Shown here piece by piece: positions 1-9,332 of a DNA stretch of 64,000 bases. Under the pieces are notes generated by a model. That model was not told the origin of the DNA, searched no databases, and saw only the letters and a list, made by a program, of their open reading frames with translations. Source of the DNA: SG8-4 sp964598225. GTDB lineage: Bacteria; Planctomycetota; Phycisphaerae; Sedimentisphaerales; Anaerobacaceae. Numbering within the stretch: the first letter of the stretch is position 1; every line of letters starts with the position of its first letter. The DNA is taken from the NCBI GenBank assembly GCA_964598225.1, contig CAZRBG010000026.1, positions 6,380 through 70,379 on the forward strand, given 5' to 3'. Both the position numbers and the translations under genes were made by a program.

Positions 1-1
1 C

Positions 2-778
2 AAGTACGAACTGGAAGCCAATAACGGCACGAATCATCTGCACGGCGGCATCAAGGGATTCGACAAGGTGATCTGGAAACTCGAGGACCTGAAGACCGAA
101 GATGACCGCGCCATGGTGAAGCTGAGCTATATCAGCGAGGCCGGCGAAGAAGGCTACCCAGGCAACCTCGCCTGCAGCGTGACTTACGCTCTGACCGAAG
201 ACAACGAACTGCAGATGAGCTACGAGGCCGACACGGATAAGACGACCGTGGTGAACCTGACCAATCATACGTATTTCAACCTGGCCGGCCAGGGCAAAGG
301 CGATATTCTCGATCACGAGATCATGATCGACGCGGACAAATACACCGTGGTCGATGCAAACCTTATACCCACCGGCGAGCTCAGAAGCGTCACCGGTACG
401 CCCATGGACTTCACGATCTCGGCAACCATCGGCTCGCGGATCGAGCAGGTCGAAGGAGGAGGCTACGACCACAACTACGTGCTCAACAACGGCGGCGGCG
501 ATTCTCCGGAATTTTGCGCGAGGGTGTACGAGCAAACCAGCGGACGGGTCATGGAGGTATACACCACCGAGCCGGGGGTGCAGTTCTATACGGGAAATTT
601 CCTCGACGGCACCGTGACCGGAAAAGGCGGCAAGGCGTATGAGAAGCATTACGGATTTTGCCTTGAGACTCAGCACTTCCCGGATTCGCCGAACAATCCG
701 GACTTTCCGTCGGTCGTCCTGAAGCCGGGGCAGAAGTATTCCACGAAGACAGTCCTGAAATTCAGCACCAGACAATAG
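2..778 (+). CDS. galM: Aldose 1-epimerase (galactose mutarotase), 5' end outside the window
   Basis: The reading frame is open from base 2, before the first internal GTG at 68, so the gene begins upstream of the window and only about 258 C-terminal residues are seen. The first residues carry the family motif NGTNHLHGGIKGFDK, whose His helps catalyse interconversion of alpha and beta aldoses. Further on are the conserved NLTNHTYFNLAG segment with the catalytic His and, near the end, GFCLETQHFPDSPN with the catalytic Glu. The product is a beta-sandwich enzyme that feeds galactose or glucose anomers into sugar catabolism. The identity is firm. The stop lies just before a pair of inverted palindromic repeats that may act as transcription end. 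Confidence 0.93.
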   Translation, partial: KYELEANNGTNHLHGGIKGFDKVIWKLEDLKTEDDRAMVKLSYISEAGEEGYPGNLACSVTYALTEDNELQMSYEADTDKTTVVNLTNHTYFNLAGQGKGDILDHEIMIDADKYTVVDANLIPTGELRSVTGTPMDFTISATIGSRIEQVEGGGYDHNYVLNNGGGDSPEFCARVYEQTSGRVMEVYTTEPGVQFYTGNFLDGTVTGKGGKAYEKHYGFCLETQHFPDSPNNPDFPSVVLKPGQKYSTKTVLKFSTRQ

Positions 779-817
779 CACATAACGCGAAAGGGACAGA
801 GGGCTGTCGAAAGACCT

Positions 818-928
818 GAGATTGCTCCGTCGCTCCGCTGCTCGCAACGACAAAAGGTAGATGTTCTTGTCATTGCGAGCGATTCGTAGTCCTCGGGACT
901 CCTTTCGGAGAATCGCGCGGCAATCTCA
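818..928. repeat. Two inverted copies of palindromic repeat family B
   Basis: Bases 818-857 begin gagattgctccgtcgctccg and run to cgacaaaagg. Bases 869-928 begin gtcattgcgagcgattcg and end gcggcaatctca, the reverse complement of the same consensus. Other copies are at 6015-6045, 25890-25920 and 43171-43212. The second copy ends just before the stop codon of the leucine-rich repeat gene. The pair could fold into a long hairpin between two convergent genes. Confidence 0.75.
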
Positions 929-929
929 A

Positions 930-3209
930 TTAGGGCGTGAGACTGATCACGCGGATGTCGTCGATGTAGATCACGCCGCTGCCGCCCGGTTGCGGATTAT
1001 CGGGTGAGCCTATGCCGATGTCCATTTTGCGGACTGCGGTGACATCCAAGCCGGCGGCAATCAGATCGGCCAGTGGAATGTCCCATCTGAGCCACCTGGA
1101 CAAGCGCACTGTATCGGGATCGGGATGGACCACTGTCGCAACGTTTCCGGCGAAATCTTCAAGCGTTAGGTACAGATCGGCCGGCACGTTGGTCGGCTTG
1201 CCCCGGACGAATAGTTGCAGAGTATCCATGCCGTTAACGGTCCAGTCCTGCGGGATCGTCCAGGTGCGTCCGGCCTGCGAGTACCACGGCTCTTTGGCAT
1301 TGTCGTATTGCAGCGGCATCGATTGTCGGCCGCCGTGAACGATTATCCGCTCGGTGTAGGGCGGCTTCTCATAGCCGACGGAAGAGTTCGTGCCGTTACC
1401 GGCGAAGAACGGGGGCACCTCGGGCGCACCGAAACCGAAGCCGTCGAACCAGGTTTGAAAGACCGCTTCATTGGCGTCGACGTTGTCGTCGTAAAGCTCG
1501 AAATCGTCGACCACGACAAAGTCGGCGGTGGTGAAGCTCCACACAGAACCGACAATCGGACTCCACGATTCCGGCTCGTTGATTTCGTCCACTCTCCAGT
1601 AGTAGGTTGTGTTCCATTCCAGAACGCCGGGATCGTACGAAGTCACATCCAGAGCGAGCCGTCCCTTGTAGACGTTGGGATCATTCGGGTCAGCGTCGGT
1701 CACCGCCCCTGGGTCGGTGCCGAAATATACATCGTGCTCGGCGGTGTAGGCGCCGGATGTCCAGGTCAGTGAGAGGTCGTCGGTGATATCGGCCGCTCCA
1801 TCATACGGCCTGGGATCGAAAGCCCACGGGCTCGGGTCGTAGACAAGTTCGATCCCGGGATTGTTGGCTTCGATCAGCGGCAGGACATTCGAGTACGTAT
1901 GCTCGTCGATGGGATTGCGGCTGATATCCAGATGAGTCAGTCGGCCCAGCTCAGTGAGCGGTTGGATGTCTTCGATCTCGTTGTCCTGAAGATTCAGCGA
2001 CCGGAGTCCGGGCAGGCCCGAAAGCGAATTGACGTCGGTGATCTCATTGCCTTCCAGGTCCAGCGATCTCAATGCAGTCAGGCCGGACAAAAGGGGAACA
2101 GACGAGATATGATTCCTGCGGAGACCTAAAGTCCGGAGGTTGGGCAATCCCGACAGGCCGGCAATGTCGTCGATCCGATTGCCGCCGAGGTCGAGCACTA
2201 TGAGGCTCGGCATAGCAGATGCGCCTGAGATATCGGTTATCTGATTGTGTTGCAGGTCGAGAGCCTTGAGATTGGGAACGTCGGACAACGCGGGAACGGC
2301 AGTAAGTCGGTTGTTAGACAAATCCACGATTTCAAGATTAGGCAGTCCCGAAAGGCCCGATGCATCGGTGATCTGATTAACGCCCAGACCCAGCGACCTT
2401 AGGCTCGGCAGGCCCGACAGCCCTGCGACAACTGTAAGTCTGTTGCCGTAGAGCGTCACCGTCTCAAGGCTGGGCAAACCCGACAGGCCCGAGATGTCGG
2501 TTAGTTGATTTCCCGTGAGATTAAGGGATTTGAGATTTATCATATCTGACATTTCGGGAAGCTCAGTCAATCCCGTCCGTTCGAGCTGTAGGTTCTCAAG
2601 CACCGTCATTTGGGCCAAAGCCAGAGTACCCGCGACCCGGTTGTTGCTAAGGTTCAACCATCTGAGCCGAGTAAGATTCGCCACAGGTCCGGCGTCAGTT
2701 ATCTCATTGCCGTCCAGGTCCAGAAGTGTGAGATTACCAAGTCCCGTGAGCGGCGAAACATCCGCGATCCGGTTGCCGTATAAAATCGCCGTCCTAAGGC
2801 CGGTCAACTGCGAAAGGGGTCCAATATCAACAATTTGATTGCCGCCGAGGTTCAGCCATACCAGTCGGTTTAGTCCCGCAAGCGGCGAAACGTCTGCAAT
2901 CAGATTCTTGCGCAGCACAGGCGGCCATACGGATCTGTCGTAGAACTCTCCGGCATTCAGATGGCTGAGATTCACGGCGTGTTCCAGACCGGTAAGACTT
3001 TCGACGCCGGCGCCCGCGGCATATAGTTGAGTCAGCCCGAGCATATCGTTCGGGTTCGGGTCGTCAACTCCCAAGCTCTGTTCAACAAAGGCCTTCAGAT
3101 TGGGATCGGCAAAATTCACCGGCTCCTGACCCGCCGCCGTGCCAAGGACAAGCAAAGCAATGAATATGTGATTTATGAACTTTATGGGCGAGATTTTAAA
3201 GTGCGACAT
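930..3209 (-). CDS. Secreted leucine-rich repeat protein with Fn3-like and C-terminal jelly-roll-like modules
   Basis: The 759-residue product starts with a signal peptide (about residues 1-28, cleavage near TAAGQEP). Residues about 70-455 hold some sixteen short repeats of the form L-x-x-L-x-x-L-x-L-x-x-N-x-I/L-x-D of the SDS22/internalin type. A Fn3-like block follows (about 465-565; HDVYFGTDPGAV and TYYWRVDEIN). The last 190 residues (from VVVDDFELYDDN) resemble a carbohydrate-binding jelly roll. The last two modules recur in the protein at 61279-63843. It is probably exported and binds a polymer or partner protein; no catalytic residues are apparent. The domain calls are by eye and the exact binding partner is unknown. 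Confidence 0.8.
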   Translation of the reverse strand: MSHFKISPIKFINHIFIALLVLGTAAGQEPVNFADPNLKAFVEQSLGVDDPNPNDMLGLTQLYAAGAGVESLTGLEHAVNLSHLNAGEFYDRSVWPPVLRKNLIADVSPLAGLNRLVWLNLGGNQIVDIGPLSQLTGLRTAILYGNRIADVSPLTGLGNLTLLDLDGNEITDAGPVANLTRLRWLNLSNNRVAGTLALAQMTVLENLQLERTGLTELPEMSDMINLKSLNLTGNQLTDISGLSGLPSLETVTLYGNRLTVVAGLSGLPSLRSLGLGVNQITDASGLSGLPNLEIVDLSNNRLTAVPALSDVPNLKALDLQHNQITDISGASAMPSLIVLDLGGNRIDDIAGLSGLPNLRTLGLRRNHISSVPLLSGLTALRSLDLEGNEITDVNSLSGLPGLRSLNLQDNEIEDIQPLTELGRLTHLDISRNPIDEHTYSNVLPLIEANNPGIELVYDPSPWAFDPRPYDGAADITDDLSLTWTSGAYTAEHDVYFGTDPGAVTDADPNDPNVYKGRLALDVTSYDPGVLEWNTTYYWRVDEINEPESWSPIVGSVWSFTTADFVVVDDFELYDDNVDANEAVFQTWFDGFGFGAPEVPPFFAGNGTNSSVGYEKPPYTERIIVHGGRQSMPLQYDNAKEPWYSQAGRTWTIPQDWTVNGMDTLQLFVRGKPTNVPADLYLTLEDFAGNVATVVHPDPDTVRLSRWLRWDIPLADLIAAGLDVTAVRKMDIGIGSPDNPQPGGSGVIYIDDIRVISLTP

Positions 3210-3345
3210 CTTTACTGCCTCTTTCCCGCACAGACGGACGGTTGACCAATTGCTTAATAATCTTTACTATAACGGATGTGGGCGGTTGATGTCAACAACC
3301 CGATGCAGTTAATGTGATTCAAAGTGGAGTGAGAAGTCCGGCATC

Positions 3346-4647
3346 GTGATTAAGATACAACGTATTTTTATTTGTCTTATCGTTCTCGTCATGCTGTCGC
3401 CGCCGCAGACAGCATGGAGCGACTGGCCGGAATTCCGCGGACCCCACGGCAACGGCCTGACAACAATACCGGGAGACTCCGAGCCAATCGGCCTGCCGCT
3501 GCGCTGGAGCGAGACTAAGAACGTGGTCTGGAAAACGCCGATACCTTACGCCGGCTGGTCTACGCCCGTGGTGATGGACGGGCGGATCTGGATTACGACT
3601 GCTACTCTGAAAGGCCGCGATTTCTTCGTGATATGCGTCGATGCTGATTCCGGCGAGATTCTTCTCAACAAGAAGATATTTCATGTGGAAGACCCCGAGC
3701 CGCTGGGCAATCCGCTCAACAGCTACGCTTCGCCCTCGACTGTTGCAGAGCCGTCAAGAGTTTACGTTCATTTCGGAGCTTACGGCACTGCCTGCCTTGA
3801 CACGGAGAACTTCGACGTACTCTGGGAGCGCAAGGACATAAATTGTCGGCACTTCCGCGGGCCCGGCTCTTCTCCGATCCTGTTCGAGAACCTTCTGATC
3901 CTGACTATGGACGGCGTGGACGTGCAGTACCTGATCGCGCTGGACAAGACGACAGGCGAGACAGTCTGGAAAACCGACCGAACGGCTGAATGGAACGATC
4001 TCGGCGACGACGGCAAACCGATCCTGGAAGGAGATTTTCGGAAAGCATATTCGACGCCGCTGATTATCGACGCCGGCGGCAAAAAGCAAATGATCTCCGT
4101 GGGGGCCAAAGCTCTGTACGGCTACGATCCGACCGATGGCAGCGAAATCTGGAAGGTCCGCACGCCCGCGTACTCCGGCGCATCCCGCCCCGTGTACGGC
4201 GACGGGATCGCCTATATGATAACCGGCTTCGGCAAGACCGAGCTGCTGGCCATACGAGTCGACGGCTCCGGCGACGTTACCGATACTCACGTCATCTGGA
4301 GAACCAGAAAATCCGTGCCGCGAACGCCCTCTCCGGTGCTCGTCGACGACCTGCTCTTTACTATCAACGACACAGGCACCGTTATGTGCCTCAAAGCGGC
4401 TACGGGTAAGGAAATCTGGAAAGAACACATCAGAGGCAATTGCGCCGCCTCGCCCATCTACGCCGACGGCCGAATCTACACCTTCAACCGCGACGGCAAG
4501 GCCACCGTCTTCAAAGCGGACCGAGAATACGAAGTTCTGGCGGAAAATGAACTCGATTCGGGCTTCATGGCATCGCCCGCCGTATCGGGCAGGGCTCTAT
4601 TTCTAAGAACAAAAACGCATCTCTACCGTATCCAATCGGAAAAATGA
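3346..4647 (+). CDS. Secreted PQQ-like beta-propeller protein (first of a tandem pair)
   Basis: The 433-residue protein has an N-terminal signal peptide (about 1-26, ending AWS) followed at once by DWPEFRGPHGNG, the typical opening of planctomycete PQQ-like propellers. The repeats carry the blade motif with Gly-x-x-x-Trp: KTTGETVWK, PTDGSEIWK, AATGKEIWK. Such blades form an eight-bladed propeller as in BamB and quinoprotein dehydrogenases, but no cysteine-pair or metal ligands of a true quinoprotein are evident, so it is likely a binding protein of the cell envelope. The annotated start is a GTG with no convincing Shine-Dalgarno; it is the only start that gives a complete signal peptide. The next gene is a paralogue 47 bases downstream. 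Confidence 0.85.
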   Translation: MIKIQRIFICLIVLVMLSPPQTAWSDWPEFRGPHGNGLTTIPGDSEPIGLPLRWSETKNVVWKTPIPYAGWSTPVVMDGRIWITTATLKGRDFFVICVDADSGEILLNKKIFHVEDPEPLGNPLNSYASPSTVAEPSRVYVHFGAYGTACLDTENFDVLWERKDINCRHFRGPGSSPILFENLLILTMDGVDVQYLIALDKTTGETVWKTDRTAEWNDLGDDGKPILEGDFRKAYSTPLIIDAGGKKQMISVGAKALYGYDPTDGSEIWKVRTPAYSGASRPVYGDGIAYMITGFGKTELLAIRVDGSGDVTDTHVIWRTRKSVPRTPSPVLVDDLLFTINDTGTVMCLKAATGKEIWKEHIRGNCAASPIYADGRIYTFNRDGKATVFKADREYEVLAENELDSGFMASPAVSGRALFLRTKTHLYRIQSEK

Positions 4648-4694
4648 GTCTGTCTAACACAAAACAGGTCTAAAAAGAAATGAAAGGGTAAAGT

Positions 4695-5951
4695 ATGTTA
4701 GGACGTATTTGCAGCAGCCTGTACTTGATGTTTGTCGTTGGATTATTGGCACAAGCCGCCCTGGCCGAGGACTGGCCACAATTCAGAGGGCCGGGCGGCC
4801 TGGGCGTTTCAGAGGCCGATAATCTGCCCGTAACCTGGAGCGACACTAAGAACATGATCTGGAAGACGGCCATGCCCGGCAGCGGAGCTTCCAGCCCCAT
4901 CGCTCTGGACGGCAGACTTTACGTGACCTGCTACAGCGGCTACGGCCTGGATCAGGATGGAGGTTCGGTGGAAGATCTGATGCTGCACCTCGTGTGCGTC
5001 GACGGGAGCAGCGGAGATATCATCTGGGACAAAAAGGTCGAACCCGCACAGCCCGAATCCAAGAGAGTGCGCGATCACGGCTATGCTGCACAGACACCTG
5101 TGACTGACGGCAAACATCTCTACGTCTTCTTCGGCAAGAGCGGCGTCTTCAAATTCGACCTGAACGGCGAGAAGATCTGGCAAACGAGCGTGGGCGCCGG
5201 CACGCACGGCTGGGGCAGCGGAACGTCGCCGGTATTGTATAACAATCTCGTAATCGTCAACGCCAGCGTCGAAAGCGGTTCATTGGTGGCGATCGATAAA
5301 GAAACCGGAAATGTGAAATGGCGCGCGCCGGGTATGAAGTCATCATGGAACACCCCTCATCTCGTGGAAACATCGGATGGAGATCAGGAACTTGCTGTGA
5401 CTGTAAAAGGATTTGTTCTGGGCTTCGATCCTGACACCGGCAGGCAACTGTGGAAATGCGAGGCGATCGACGACTACATCTGTCCGAGCATTGTGTCCCA
5501 TAAGAGCATTCTATATGCAATGGGCGCCCGGCGATCCCAGACGGTCGCTATTCGCAGCGGCGGACGCGGAAATGTAACAAACACACACAAACTGTGGCAG
5601 GTTGACGTTGGGGCAAATGTGTCTTCTCCCATTATACACGACGGCCACCTATACTGGGTGAGCGACCGTAACAAGACCGCGTACTGTCTCGGCCTCGACG
5701 ACGGGTCGGTCAAATATTCCGAACGGCTCAGAGTCCAACCATACGCTTCGACGCTGTTTGCCGACGGCAGACTTTACGTTGTCACGCGCTACGGCGGCAC
5801 GCTGGTGCTGGCTGCAGAGCCGCAGTTCAAGCAGTTGGCGCACAACAAGCTCTCCGACGAGACAGTGTTCAACGCAAGTCCCATCGTCTGCAACGGCAAC
5901 CTGGTCCTGCGAAGCAACAAAAACCTATACTGCATCGGAAAGAAAAATTAG
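4695..5951 (+). CDS. Secreted PQQ-like beta-propeller protein (second of a tandem pair)
   Basis: This 418-residue paralogue of the preceding gene has a signal peptide (about 1-24, ending ALAED) and the same mature start DWPQFRGPGGLG. Blade motifs include GSSGDIIWDK, KETGNVKWR and PDTGRQLWK. An AAAGGGTAAAGT stretch before the ATG serves as ribosome binding site. The two genes lie 47 bases apart on one strand and are probably cotranscribed. The family is extracytoplasmic; the role (assembly factor, scaffold or sugar-related sensor) cannot be read from the sequence. Confidence 0.85.
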   Translation: MLGRICSSLYLMFVVGLLAQAALAEDWPQFRGPGGLGVSEADNLPVTWSDTKNMIWKTAMPGSGASSPIALDGRLYVTCYSGYGLDQDGGSVEDLMLHLVCVDGSSGDIIWDKKVEPAQPESKRVRDHGYAAQTPVTDGKHLYVFFGKSGVFKFDLNGEKIWQTSVGAGTHGWGSGTSPVLYNNLVIVNASVESGSLVAIDKETGNVKWRAPGMKSSWNTPHLVETSDGDQELAVTVKGFVLGFDPDTGRQLWKCEAIDDYICPSIVSHKSILYAMGARRSQTVAIRSGGRGNVTNTHKLWQVDVGANVSSPIIHDGHLYWVSDRNKTAYCLGLDDGSVKYSERLRVQPYASTLFADGRLYVVTRYGGTLVLAAEPQFKQLAHNKLSDETVFNASPIVCNGNLVLRSNKNLYCIGKKN

Positions 5952-6014
5952 ACAGCAATGCCCGCACAGTGTAACATCTGACCTGTAAGGAAGCGGCAGT
6001 CTCAACCGACAGAG

Positions 6015-6045
6015 CTGAGATTGCTTCGCTTCGCTCGCAATGACA
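6015..6045. repeat. Palindromic repeat family B, upstream of the sugar porter
   Basis: The stretch begins tgagattgcttcgcttcgct and ends cgcaatgacat. It contains an ATG (6040) in frame with the downstream transporter, so a naive start call would place the first codons of that protein inside the repeat. Confidence 0.75.
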
Positions 6046-6075
6046 TCAGTGCAATTGGATGTTACGGAGCCGTGG

Positions 6076-7695
6076 ATGGTCGTCGAAAATCGACAGGTCG
6101 GCTACAACCTGAGATTCGTATGGCTGATCTGCATCGTCGCGGCGATGGGAGGATTGCTCTTCGGATACGACTGGGTAGTCGTCGGCGGGGCGAAGGCCTT
6201 TTACGAGCCGTACTTCGAGATCACCGACGACACGCCTCTGATACGCGGCATCGCGATGAGCAGCGCCCTGTTCGGCTGCGTCATCGGGGCGATTCTCTCC
6301 GGCATGATGGCCGACAAACTGGGGCGCAAGCGCCTGCTGATCTCTTCCGGCCTGCTGTTTACATTCTCGGCAATCGGCACCGGATTGTCGTGGAGTTTTC
6401 TTTCATATAATGTCGCCCGCATCGTCGGCGGCATCGGCATAGGGCTGGCTTCCAATCTCTCGCCGATGTATATCGCCGAGATTTCCCCGGCGGCTATGAG
6501 GGGCAAGTTCGTCTCGATAAACCAGCTCACAATTGTCATTGGCATTTTAGCCGCACAGATCGTCAACATGATGATCGCTCAACCCGTTCCTACCGCCGAT
6601 CAGTTGCGCCTGCTCGCCGATGAAACTTCCGCGGCGGCGGCCATGGAATCCGACCCGAAGGTCGATTTCGCCGAGCGAAAGCAGAAAGCCCTCGACGTGG
6701 TAGACGAGTCCGCGTTTGCTTACGCCAGGGAGAAGTTTCCCGACATAACCTATTTCGAGCCGACCACCGACGAACAGGTCGAGGCTAAGAACAAACAGGA
6801 CAATCAAATAATCGCCGCGTACATATCGCAAACCTGGAACGGCTCGCGCGGCTGGCGCTGGATGTTCGGCGCCGAGACCGTTCCGGCGTTTCTGTTCTTT
6901 TTACTCATGTTCTTTGTGCCGGAAAGCCCCCGTTGGCTGATTAAATACGGCAAGGACGACCAGGCTCAGCGGATTCTCGCGCGCGTGGGCGGCGACGAAT
7001 ACGCCGCAGCAGAAGTCGAGGACATCAGCAATACTCTTGCCGGTGAGGAGATCGCGCGAGTCCGTTTCAAGGACCTGGTGGAACCGAAGCTCACGAAGAT
7101 AATCGGCCTTGGAATTTTCCTGGCCGTTCTCCAGCAGTGGTGCGGCATAAACGTCATCTTCAACTATGCCCAGGAGGTCTTTCAGGAGGCCGGCTACGGC
7201 GTAAGCGACATGCTATTTAACATCGTGATTACGGGAGTTGTCAATCTCGTCGCCACCTTCGTCGCTATCCAGACCGTCGACCGGCTCGGTCGAAAGGCGC
7301 TAATGTTGATCGGGGCCGGCGGCCTGACATGTTTTTACGCCCTGCTCGGCACGGGTTATTTCCTCCACAGCACCGGCATCCACATGCTTCTATTGATTGT
7401 TGTTTCCATCGCCTGCTACGCGATGTCTCTGGCTCCGGTGACGTGGGTGTTGATTTCCGAGCTGTTCCCCAATCGCATTCGCGGCGCTGCTATGTCGATA
7501 GCCGTGCTGGCGCTCTGGATTTCGTGCGCGGCTCTGGCGCTGCTTTTTCCGACCATGAAGAACACGCTCGGAGCGCACGGCGCATTCTGGACTTTCGGCG
7601 GAATCTGCATACTCGGCTTCTTCGTGATCCTGAGGACCCTGCCCGAAACAAAGGGCAAGACCCTCGAAGAAATCGAACGAGAACTGGTCGACTGA
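6076..7695 (+). CDS. MFS sugar porter (SP family, XylE/GalP-like)
   Basis: A 12-TM sugar:proton symporter of the major facilitator superfamily, about 539 residues. Diagnostic SP-family motifs are present: MADKLGRKRLL after TM2, PESPRWL in the central loop, VDRLGRKALML after TM8 and PETKGKTLEEIE at the C-terminus. The loop between TM5 and TM6 (about residues 175-265) is unusually long. The start was set at ATG 6076 because GGAG lies six bases upstream; the earlier in-frame ATG at 6040 falls in repeat family B. The substrate is likely a hexose or pentose, in line with the nearby epimerase and glycoside hydrolase, but cannot be fixed from motifs alone. Confidence 0.9.
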   Translation: MVVENRQVGYNLRFVWLICIVAAMGGLLFGYDWVVVGGAKAFYEPYFEITDDTPLIRGIAMSSALFGCVIGAILSGMMADKLGRKRLLISSGLLFTFSAIGTGLSWSFLSYNVARIVGGIGIGLASNLSPMYIAEISPAAMRGKFVSINQLTIVIGILAAQIVNMMIAQPVPTADQLRLLADETSAAAAMESDPKVDFAERKQKALDVVDESAFAYAREKFPDITYFEPTTDEQVEAKNKQDNQIIAAYISQTWNGSRGWRWMFGAETVPAFLFFLLMFFVPESPRWLIKYGKDDQAQRILARVGGDEYAAAEVEDISNTLAGEEIARVRFKDLVEPKLTKIIGLGIFLAVLQQWCGINVIFNYAQEVFQEAGYGVSDMLFNIVITGVVNLVATFVAIQTVDRLGRKALMLIGAGGLTCFYALLGTGYFLHSTGIHMLLLIVVSIACYAMSLAPVTWVLISELFPNRIRGAAMSIAVLALWISCAALALLFPTMKNTLGAHGAFWTFGGICILGFFVILRTLPETKGKTLEEIERELVD

Positions 7696-7711
7696 GAATG
7701 GAGCTACTGCT

Positions 7712-7805
7712 GTCATTCCTGCGCAGGCAGGAATCCATTTGCTCACGAGTTTCTGGATTCCCGCCCGTTCGGCTTCGCTCAGGGCAGGCTCTTTGCGGGA
7801 ATGAC
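7712..7805. repeat. Inverted dimer of palindromic repeat family A (gene-less form)
   Basis: The left unit (7712-7737) starts gtcattcctgcgcaggcagg. After a 16-base spacer (tttgctcacgagtttc) comes an inverted unit that starts tggattcccgcc and ends gcgggaatgac (7805). The right unit is interrupted by a second repeat type containing cggcttcgctcaggg, a nested insertion. The same left unit plus spacer recurs at 54374-54418, and the same units in the same inverted arrangement flank the GIY-YIG gene at 26462-26834. Confidence 0.8.
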
Positions 7806-7899
7806 AAAGCATTCAATCAACCTCAACGGAGCGTGAGATGGTTAGTCGGTGGGGTGCGATGCATCTCACCATCGAACCGGTGCGGGTAAGGCAGGGGTT

Positions 7900-8307
7900 T
7901 TACGTGCTGTCACTGATAATGGTGAATCGGCCATCCTCGAACAAAATGTTTCTGACACGGAGGCTTTTGACGTTTTCGTCTTCGAGCAGCCTGTTTATCT
8001 CCACGGTGACGTGGGGGTAATCGAGTTTCATGTGATCGGGCATCTTGACCTTGACCAACTCATTCAGCCGGCCGACGGCTTTGTTTGCGTGAGAGCTGAC
8101 AACTGTAAGCTCGAATATCGCATTGTCGCCGTCGAAGCTAACGTACCGCGCCGATGCCGGGATGTACGGCAGGATGAGAGAGCCGGTTCTGATTACAAAA
8201 TGGATTTTCTCGCCCTTGACTCTCAGGCGGATTATCTCCGGCGGGAGAAGTCCGTTGGAGTTGACGATTTCGACAAGTTCCTCAAGATTGAAGGTCAGTT
8301 GTGCCAT
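7900..8307 (-). CDS. Conserved-looking hypothetical protein, 135 aa
   Basis: I do not recognise this family. The product is a soluble protein without signal peptide or membrane segment. An N-terminal helix (FNLEELVEIVNSNGLLP) precedes an alternating-strand region with lysines and acidic residues, ending FEDGRFTIISDST. An AAAGGA four bases before ATG supports the start, and codon use resembles the neighbouring genes. It is 45 bases upstream of the convergent-side PAP2 gene on the same strand order (PAP2 gene first, then this one, both minus), so the two may share a transcript. Confidence 0.65.
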   Translation of the reverse strand: MAQLTFNLEELVEIVNSNGLLPPEIIRLRVKGEKIHFVIRTGSLILPYIPASARYVSFDGDNAIFELTVVSSHANKAVGRLNELVKVKMPDHMKLDYPHVTVEINRLLEDENVKSLRVRNILFEDGRFTIISDST

Positions 8308-8352
8308 GGTTTCCTTTTCGATCTATTGTTCGTGCCAAATGTATTTTGCCGT

Positions 8353-9087
8353 TTAGAACTTGTGGTCGCACTTTTGCAGCCATCTTGCTACCAGCCAGCA
8401 CATCAGCGCCCAACTCGCCCCGGCCGCCCAGCCTCCGAGGACATCCGTCGGCCAGTGCACTCCCAGATAGATTCGGCTAATGCCCACAAGAAGGGTAATC
8501 AGCATCGAGATGGTAATGATGTAGACCTTCGTCGGTTTGTGGCCGCACGTCCGAACTATCATCGATCCGAGCGTCAGATAAGTGATAGCCGAAAGCATGG
8601 AATGGCCGCTGGGAAAGCTTTTGGTATAGACGTACGAGCCGTGCGGCACAAGGTCGGGTCGGGGCCGGTCGAAGCTCTGCTTGAGCAGCAGGGCAATAAC
8701 CAGGCCGCCCAGCACGGCCACGAGAATCAGCGTGGCCGCCTTATGCCGTCCCTGCAGCAGGTAACCGCCTACCGTGGCCCCGGTTAGAAATAACAGGATT
8801 CCTATTCCCCCCAGCGCGGTAAAATCGCGCCCCGTCTCTTCGAGCCATTTTGGCCCCCACGGATTCTTCGTATCTCCGGGATCTCTCATAGCCAGAAGGA
8901 CCGCCTTGTCGAAATGGTGCGTATCACCCTCGGCGACTTCGTCCGCGATCTCGGCGAATAACCAGATTCCCCCTGTTATGACCACAAATGTGAACAGAGT
9001 TATCCATTCCCGCCAGATGGGTTTGCTCTCCCGTGGCGAATTCGGAGAGGTTGAAACCTCGCCGGATGATTCCGTTATTTCCGTCAT
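8353..9087 (-). CDS. PAP2-superfamily membrane phosphatase
   Basis: The 244-residue integral membrane protein carries all three parts of the PAP2 acid phosphatase signature: KQSFDRPRPD, SFPSGHSM and SRIYLGVHWPTDV, with the catalytic His pair and Arg in place. About five to six hydrophobic segments surround the active site, which faces the periplasm. Members remove phosphate from phosphatidic acid, undecaprenyl pyrophosphate or similar lipids. The substrate here is not determined by the motif. The first 40 residues are hydrophilic and cytoplasmic. Confidence 0.9.
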   Translation of the reverse strand: MTEITESSGEVSTSPNSPRESKPIWREWITLFTFVVITGGIWLFAEIADEVAEGDTHHFDKAVLLAMRDPGDTKNPWGPKWLEETGRDFTALGGIGILLFLTGATVGGYLLQGRHKAATLILVAVLGGLVIALLLKQSFDRPRPDLVPHGSYVYTKSFPSGHSMLSAITYLTLGSMIVRTCGHKPTKVYIITISMLITLLVGISRIYLGVHWPTDVLGGWAAGASWALMCWLVARWLQKCDHKF

Positions 9088-9256
9088 CAGTTTAGTTCCC
9101 GTATCTTTTCAAGGACAATAACAGCAGTGCATCTTGCTCATAATAGTCTTCTTTGGGGAATACTCAAATCCTTAAATTGAAATGTCCACTTTGCCGCGGC
9201 GGCTTATTGTGCCGCAAGCAGGAATCTGGTATGCTTTGACGATAAAGATCAAGTTT

Positions 9257-9304
9257 GTAGTGACGCCGTAAGGCGTTCTCGTAGCGAGGGCGTCTCGCCG
9301 TTGT
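9257..9304. repeat. Palindromic repeat family D, partial copy
   Basis: The stretch tagtgacgccgtaaggcgtt is followed by ctcgtagcgagggcgtctcg. The gtagcgagggcgt core matches the ends of the copies at 18338-18429 and 56935-56964. It lies in the leader of the glycoside hydrolase gene. Confidence 0.6.
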
Positions 9305-9332
9305 TTTCCAGAAAAAAGTTAAGGAGGCTGGC

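Noticed and set aside
818..928. CRISPR array
   Set aside because: The repeats occur as isolated or inverted pairs with no regular spacers, and no cas gene is present anywhere in the window.
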